From NCBI GenBank assembly GCA_965366835.1, contig CBDUGF010000001.1:17570-81569 (forward strand): a stretch of 64,000 nucleotides of DNA, read 5' to 3'. Shown in pieces: positions 60,096 through 64,000 of this stretch (positions are counted from its first letter, which is position 1; each line of letters opens with the position of its first letter). The notes below the pieces were generated by a model that had not been told where the DNA came from, ran no database searches, and saw only the letters and a program-made list of their open reading frames with translations. This DNA is from JAKGBX01 sp965366835 (GTDB taxonomy: Bacteria; Pseudomonadota; Alphaproteobacteria; Rhodobacterales; Rhodobacteraceae). A program made the position numbers and the translations under genes.

Positions 60096-60274
60096 GTTTT
60101 GCCGCTTTCACCTGCGCCGCGCGGCTCGATCCGTCGCGCGGCGAGACTTGCATCGGGTGCATCCGGCGGAGGAATTGCCGTGGTCGGGGCGACGCCGATG
60201 CCGCCGGCAAGGCGGCGAACCGCGCTCTCGTAACTTCAAGAGACGGCTGCAATCCATTGAAATAAAATAGTTAG

Positions 60275-60288
60275 TGGCGGAGAGACAG
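60275..60288 (-). other. Candidate attL: tRNA-Ser 3'-end remnant
   Basis: On the minus strand the 14 bases read CTGTCTCTCCGCCA, which fits the last bases of a tRNA-Ser: end of the T stem, acceptor 3' strand TCTCTCC, discriminator G, CCA. The rest of a tRNA is absent on the right side, where no TTCGAA T-loop follows. This is what an integrase leaves at the far side of an insertion into a tRNA 3' end; the intact tRNA should lie at the other end of the element. Confidence 0.45.
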
Positions 60289-60445
60289 CCCGCCATAAAG
60301 GCTACACAACCATTCGCAATCAATAGCTTAAACCATTGTAAGTCTGGCGAAATTCAGACTGCCCCACAACATTCGATATGCAACATTGCGCCATAATATG
60401 CAGCCGATTACATTATCTATGTTGGGTGGAATGTGGGGTAGCAAG

Positions 60446-61744
60446 ATGCCTAGGATCGCGAGCGAGTTGTCCGCCATAGATGTGAAGCGCCTTGCGCATC
60501 CCGGTGGCAAGCGGAACGTGCTGTTTTCGGTTGGTGGCGTTCCTGGCCTTCACCTGCAACTGACCCCCAAGGATGGCCGCTCTTGGGTGCTGCGCGCGAT
60601 AGTTGGCACGAGGCGGCGTGATATCGGCTTGGGCGGATTCCCGGCGGTCACGTTGGCACAGGCGCGCGAAAGGGCGCGTGAGGCCCGCGACAAGATCAGC
60701 CAAGGCATTGACCCGATAGAGGAACGTAAGGCCGCCAAGGCCGCACTAGCAGCCGCGCAGCGCCGTGGCCTGACCTTTGCCGATGCAACGGACAAATACC
60801 TTGCGGCCAAGCTGGACGCCTTCAAAAACCCCAAACACCGGCAACAATGGCGAAACACGCTGGAAACCTATGCCAAGCCCGAATTGGGCAAAATGCTGGT
60901 GCAGGATATCGTCGTGCAAGATGTGCTGCGCGTGTTGGAGCCAATCTGGACTGATAAGACCGAAACCGCATCACGCCTTCGGGGCCGGATAGAGGCGGTG
61001 CTGTCATGGGCGACGGTGGCGGGGCATCGGACGGGCGACAATCCGGCGCGATGGGCGGGCAACCTCAAGGAACTTCTGCCCGCGCCTTCCAAGGTCGCAA
61101 AGGAAGAAAATCAGCCCGCCTTGCAGATTGAGGATGCCCCGCGCTGGTTTGCCACGCTTCGGACCCGCGAAGGTTTTGGCGCGCGGGCTTTGGAATTTCT
61201 GGCTCTTACTGCTCTGCGATCCCAAGAGATACGCGGCGCGCTGTGGGAAGAAATAGACTTGGACAAGGCGCTGTGGATCATCCCGGCGGCGCGGATGAAA
61301 ATGGACCGTGAACATCGCGTTCCCTTGTCGGGGGAGGCTTTGGCGCTGATACAAGCCTTGCCACGACTGGAAGGCAACCCGCTGGTGTTTCCGGCGGCGC
61401 TTGGTGGACAATTGTCTGACATGACGCTTTCGGCTGCAATGAAGCGGATGCATGAGGCTGATATCGCGGCGGGTGGTGCCGGCTTTGTGGATCGCGAGTC
61501 AAAGCGCCGCGCCGTGCCGCACGGGCTTCGCAGCACGTTTCGCGATTGGGTGGCTGAGCGCACGACCTACCCCGGCGATATGGCAGAGGTAGCGCTGGCG
61601 CATCGCATCAGCAATACGGTGGAAGCATCCTATCGGCGCATGGACATGATCGAGAGACGCCGCAAGATGATGGCAGATTGGGCGGAGTTCCTATGCGACG
61701 AGCAGTCAAGCAACAATGTGTTCAGACTGCAAAATGAACGATAG
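60446..61744 (+). CDS. Tyrosine recombinase/integrase
   Basis: Site-specific integrase of the phage/island P4-like family with an N-terminal DUF4102-type arm-binding domain (IGLGGFPAVTLAQARERAREAR). A SAM-like core-binding domain (residues ~90-190) and a C-terminal catalytic domain follow. Catalytic residues appear complete: Arg in LTALRSQEIRGALW, Lys and His in KMDREHRVPL, His-x-x-Arg in PHGLRSTFRDW, His in LAHRISNTV and the nucleophile Tyr in ASYRRMDM. From ATG 60446 it has 432 residues; starts at 60431 or 60419 are possible. It sits 158 bases inside the candidate attL, the usual position for such integrases. Confidence 0.93.
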   Translation: MPRIASELSAIDVKRLAHPGGKRNVLFSVGGVPGLHLQLTPKDGRSWVLRAIVGTRRRDIGLGGFPAVTLAQARERAREARDKISQGIDPIEERKAAKAALAAAQRRGLTFADATDKYLAAKLDAFKNPKHRQQWRNTLETYAKPELGKMLVQDIVVQDVLRVLEPIWTDKTETASRLRGRIEAVLSWATVAGHRTGDNPARWAGNLKELLPAPSKVAKEENQPALQIEDAPRWFATLRTREGFGARALEFLALTALRSQEIRGALWEEIDLDKALWIIPAARMKMDREHRVPLSGEALALIQALPRLEGNPLVFPAALGGQLSDMTLSAAMKRMHEADIAAGGAGFVDRESKRRAVPHGLRSTFRDWVAERTTYPGDMAEVALAHRISNTVEASYRRMDMIERRRKMMADWAEFLCDEQSSNNVFRLQNER

Positions 61745-62408
61745 TTTCTCTGAAGCGGTCAAATTTTCGAAGGGAATTCTTCGGAATTTTGTTCACGATG
61801 GGAAGCTAATCGTCCCCGCAGCTGAACCCGAGGAAATTGTGCTCAAATTTTGTGTGCCCTTCATTCAGGTCTCTGACGAAACAGGCACATATTTCTTATT
61901 CCCAGAAGGTGCCGCCGAATCGCTTGTGCCCCATTCCGAAAATTCCCGGGCCGCATTTGATCTACTGTGTCATATCACGGCTTCAAAAATCCAACGCGGT
62001 GAAGAGTTAACCTACCCACTTCGGGTGTTTGCAGCCCTGCGGGTCGGCCCCGGTCTGCCGTCTCCCGCGAAGGCATCAAAGCGCTCAGTTACTTTCGTGG
62101 CCAATCTCTTGCTGCTTATGACAGCGCACCTACTGGCAAGGAATTTCGATCTTTCGCTGACACGGAACGAAGCGAGTGAGCCTGCTTCGGCATGTGATGC
62201 CGTGTCCGAGGCGCTAAAAGAGCTTGGACACGGAAAAAGCTGGAGGGCGATCAAGGAGTTAATTGTTCATGCCAAGAACGAAAAGCTTCGCGAAGAGATG
62301 AATAGCCTTCTGAAAATACTAGAAGGACTCTACGAGAAACTCCCCTCTGCGGAGAGGTATTTTGAAGTATCATCTCCTTGGTATGGCCGGGACGGAGATA
62401 CTGGCTGA
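61734..62408 (+). CDS. Hypothetical protein, mobile-element cargo
   Basis: Unrecognised 224-residue protein. ATG 61734 overlaps the integrase stop by 11 bases. It has markedly lower GC and different codon use (many AAT, TTT, AAA codons) than core genes, as expected for acquired DNA. It is predicted soluble, with one moderately hydrophobic stretch (SVTFVANLLLLMTAHLLA). Charged helices lie in the C-terminal half (SWRAIKELIVHAKNEKLREEM). A GGACGGAG/CTCCGTCC hairpin (62390-62418) spans the stop codon. Candidate accessory or defence cargo; no motif supports a specific activity. Confidence 0.65.
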   Translation: MNDSFSEAVKFSKGILRNFVHDGKLIVPAAEPEEIVLKFCVPFIQVSDETGTYFLFPEGAAESLVPHSENSRAAFDLLCHITASKIQRGEELTYPLRVFAALRVGPGLPSPAKASKRSVTFVANLLLLMTAHLLARNFDLSLTRNEASEPASACDAVSEALKELGHGKSWRAIKELIVHAKNEKLREEMNSLLKILEGLYEKLPSAERYFEVSSPWYGRDGDTG

Positions 62409-62450
62409 AGCTCCGTCCTGACCGTCAGGCCGCAAAGTAGGAAGTTGCGT

Positions 62451-62468
62451 CCAATCTCAACCGATTGG
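62451..62468. promoter_or_regulatory. Inverted repeat at the alpA start region
   Basis: CCAATC-N6-GATTGG is a perfect 6-bp inverted repeat ending ten bases before ATG 62479, with its right arm overlapping the likely ribosome site (GGAG, 62467-62470). It could be an operator or translational hairpin for the AlpA-type gene. Confidence 0.35.
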
Positions 62469-62478
62469 AGTGCATCAC

Positions 62479-62664
62479 ATGCCTGCAACTTATCTCACCG
62501 ACCGACAAATCGGCGCACGTTACGCGGTTCATCATCTAACCCCGCGCCGCTGGCTCAAGACCGACCCAACCTTTCCCAAACCGATCCGCCTGACCCCCGG
62601 CTGCACCCGCTGGAAGCTGTCGGATATCGAGGCTTGGGAAGCTGCCAAAGCAAACGCCGCATAA
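62479..62664 (+). CDS. AlpA-family helix-turn-helix regulator
   Basis: Small MerR-like DNA-binding protein of the AlpA/prophage regulator family, 61 residues from ATG 62479. The family pattern is clear: YLTDRQIGARYAVHHLTPRRWLKTDPTFPKPIRLTPGCTRWKLSDIEAWEAA, a single winged HTH. AlpA proteins control integrase/excision or replication genes in phage satellites and integrative elements. It is followed by a winged-helix gene and a primase-polymerase gene. A spacing of 102 bases to the next gene includes a possible ribosome site only. Confidence 0.88.
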   Translation: MPATYLTDRQIGARYAVHHLTPRRWLKTDPTFPKPIRLTPGCTRWKLSDIEAWEAAKANAA

Positions 62665-62766
62665 CGAAAAACCGCCACCCTTTGAACGGGCAGCGGCTCT
62701 ATTCGGCTGTGACTAGCGCAAGAATACCCCGGTCCCGTTCTGTTTTCAATCAAGGAAACCGAACAC

Positions 62767-63051
62767 ATGAAAATCAAAGCTAAAATCGAAACGAGCGACA
62801 CGCCCATCACGCTGCACCTGAAAGGCCGTTTGGATTGGACATTGCAGGAACTGGTCAAGGCGGGCGAAAGTGGCATCACGCCGCTGCACAACCCCGCGCC
62901 GCGTGTCTTTCATTATGTGATGACACTTCGCCGCAAGGGTGTTGCCATTGCTACCGATATGCAGCCGCACGGTGGCGATTTTCCGGGTGAGCATGGCGTT
63001 TATCGGCTGAAAAGCGCCGTGACGATTGAACAGGTGGAGGGCCGCACATGA
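62767..63051 (+). CDS. Winged-helix domain protein
   Basis: DNA-binding-like protein of 94 residues, resembling the HTH_39/winged-helix proteins often found in Rhodobacterales phages and islands. Core: LDWTLQELVKAGESGITPLHNPAPRVFHYVMTLRRKGVAI, then GDFPGEHGVYRLKSAV, where an HTH is followed by a wing. AAGGAAACCGA precedes ATG 62767. The stop overlaps the ATG of a 33-codon ORF (ATGA), which in turn overlaps the primase-polymerase gene, suggesting coupled translation of a replication module. Confidence 0.75.
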   Translation: MKIKAKIETSDTPITLHLKGRLDWTLQELVKAGESGITPLHNPAPRVFHYVMTLRRKGVAIATDMQPHGGDFPGEHGVYRLKSAVTIEQVEGRT

Positions 63052-63149
63052 TGGCCCTGCGCATTGCCCGCCTTTGTCGCGAACTTGGGGTTTCCCGGTC
63101 TGTGGCAAGATTCATTGTAGCCCTGGCTTATGGGGAGGGACAGCGATGA
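63048..63149 (+). CDS. 33-codon ORF, HTH-like microprotein
   Basis: ATG 63048 (a second ATG at 63051) opens a 33-residue frame, MALRIARLCRELGVSRSVAR then FIVALAYGEGQR, read through to TGA 63147. Its start overlaps the winged-helix stop and its stop overlaps the next ATG (63146), the typical ATGA coupling. It resembles a lone helix-turn-helix. Short but supported by position; function unknown. Confidence 0.5.
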   Translation: MMALRIARLCRELGVSRSVARFIVALAYGEGQR

Positions 63150-64000
63150 AAGCCCTAAGGGTGAACACTTTGCCCGATGCAATTCGCAACGAGGTTGTTC
63201 GCCTGAAAGGGGCGGGCTTCCCCTTGCTGCCCTTGGGTGGCGCGGATGGCAAGGCGCCGCTTTTGCGGGCATGGGCTGACACTGACGTGACTCTAGCGCG
63301 GGTATTGGCCCCGATGCATCGGACGGGATCGACAACCTACGGGGTGCGGCTGGATGGCTTGGCAGTGATCGACTGCGACAGCGACAGCCCCGACCTTGTT
63401 GCCGCAATGGAGGCACGGTTTGGGATCAGCCCTGTGCAGATCAAGACGCCACGCGGGTGGCATCTATACTATCTCGTCGCCGGGACCGTGCCGAACCTGC
63501 GCGGCGAAGGTTTGCCCGTGGATATCAAGACAGGCGCGCGCAGCTATGTGGTGGGGCCGCTGTCAGTGCGCCCTGACGGCGGTTTCTATAATCCGGTGAA
63601 GGGTATGCTGGGGAAAGATGCCCTGCCACCTTTGCGCGGCGCTGTGCACCCTGTGACTGACCCGATCCTGACCGGGCATCGCCATGTGGAACTTGTGAAG
63701 GAGGCCATGCGGATGGTGGAACTGGTGGATGGCGCGGCGGAACTTCAAGCCAACCTTGCGGGCATCCGTGACGATTGGTGCATTGATCCTGCGACGATGC
63801 CGGACAGCGAGTTGGCAGGCATTGCCGGATGGGCTTGGAAATGCCGGTTGGAAAACCGCATCTATCGGGACCGTGACAGCGCCTTTCCGTTGCAACGGCT
63901 GGCTTTGGATGCCCTGCGCGGTCAACCCAATGGCGCGGATGCTATCGCGTTGCTGGTGCTGCTGGAAGATCAGCACGGCCATCACCCTGGCAAACGCTTC
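63146..64000 (+). CDS. Bifunctional DNA primase/polymerase (3' partial)
   Basis: Replication protein that runs off the right edge; 285 codons are present and no stop is reached. The N-terminal primase-polymerase domain is recognised by the metal-binding strand LAVIDCDSDSPDLV (about residues 72-85), KTPRGWHLYYL (the His-containing motif, about 99-110), and VDIKTGARSYVVGPLSVRPDGG (about 122-143). Such proteins replicate integrative elements and satellites, usually fused to a helicase that would lie beyond the window. It is encoded as the last member of a coupled winged-helix, 33-codon ORF, prim-pol module. Confidence 0.85.
   Translation, partial: MKALRVNTLPDAIRNEVVRLKGAGFPLLPLGGADGKAPLLRAWADTDVTLARVLAPMHRTGSTTYGVRLDGLAVIDCDSDSPDLVAAMEARFGISPVQIKTPRGWHLYYLVAGTVPNLRGEGLPVDIKTGARSYVVGPLSVRPDGGFYNPVKGMLGKDALPPLRGAVHPVTDPILTGHRHVELVKEAMRMVELVDGAAELQANLAGIRDDWCIDPATMPDSELAGIAGWAWKCRLENRIYRDRDSAFPLQRLALDALRGQPNGADAIALLVLLEDQHGHHPGKRF

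Noticed and set aside
62445..62783. Overlapping 112-codon frame across alpA
   Set aside because: Different frame from the clear AlpA sequence; low-complexity product.

Overview
The window is a GC-rich, densely packed stretch of an alphaproteobacterial chromosome, most likely from a roseobacter-type member of the Rhodobacterales/Rhodobacteraceae. The evidence is gene content and order: short-form purL followed by bolA and grxD, trpGDC-moaC-moeA-lexA, split ccm genes flanking a gene-transfer-agent (GTA) endolysin/holin pair, a fused indolepyruvate:ferredoxin oxidoreductase with a divergent LysR gene, and a GTTC-N7-GTTC SOS box. No rRNA, complete tRNA or CRISPR array is visible.

Layout. 1-5891: envelope biogenesis operon bamA (5'-truncated by the window edge), skp-like, fabZ, lpxA, lpxI, lpxB. 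5943-8523: a membrane-anchored serine-hydrolase-like protein overlapping a cytochrome P450 gene. 8552-11966 (minus): purL, a cysteine-cluster protein, bolA, grxD. 12145-16391: MAPEG protein, DGPF/YCII protein with its ECF42-type sigma factor, a PLP lyase and an M24 peptidase. 16395-21650: GAF protein, LysR regulator, indolepyruvate oxidoreductase. 21777-28748: murI, argC, ccmE, GTA endolysin and holin, ccmF, ccmH, enoyl-CoA hydratase. 28758-32319 (minus): alternative oxidase, gltA, gltX; then comEC (plus). 34465-39397 (minus): lexA, moeA, moaC, trpC, trpD, trpG. 39523-48667: polysaccharide-deacetylase-like envelope protein, rluE-like, trpE, ppiD-like, aminotransferase, gpt, lysE-like, fabI. 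48819-60095: pdxH, double cold-shock protein, DUF192, glk, a methyl-THF/methyltransferase group, phoX-like, ppx, an orphan phage-tail-tube homologue, rlmE, dodecin.

From about 60275 to the right edge lies an integrated mobile element. A 14-bp remnant resembling a tRNA-Ser 3' end is followed by a tyrosine integrase, an unrecognised AT-richer gene, an AlpA-type regulator, a winged-helix protein, a 33-codon ORF and a primase-polymerase gene that runs off the window. The layout is like a phage satellite (PICI-like) or a small integrative element.

The most interesting thread concerns GTA biology. The endolysin/holin pair has an exact CtrA 8-mer (TTAACCAT) and a perfect 11-bp inverted repeat immediately upstream. 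comEC, the channel used by GTA recipients, has a near-perfect TTAA-N7-(G)TAACCAT box upstream. Donor lysis and recipient uptake genes in this window may therefore share CtrA control. All functional calls rest on recognised protein motifs read by eye; no database search was run.
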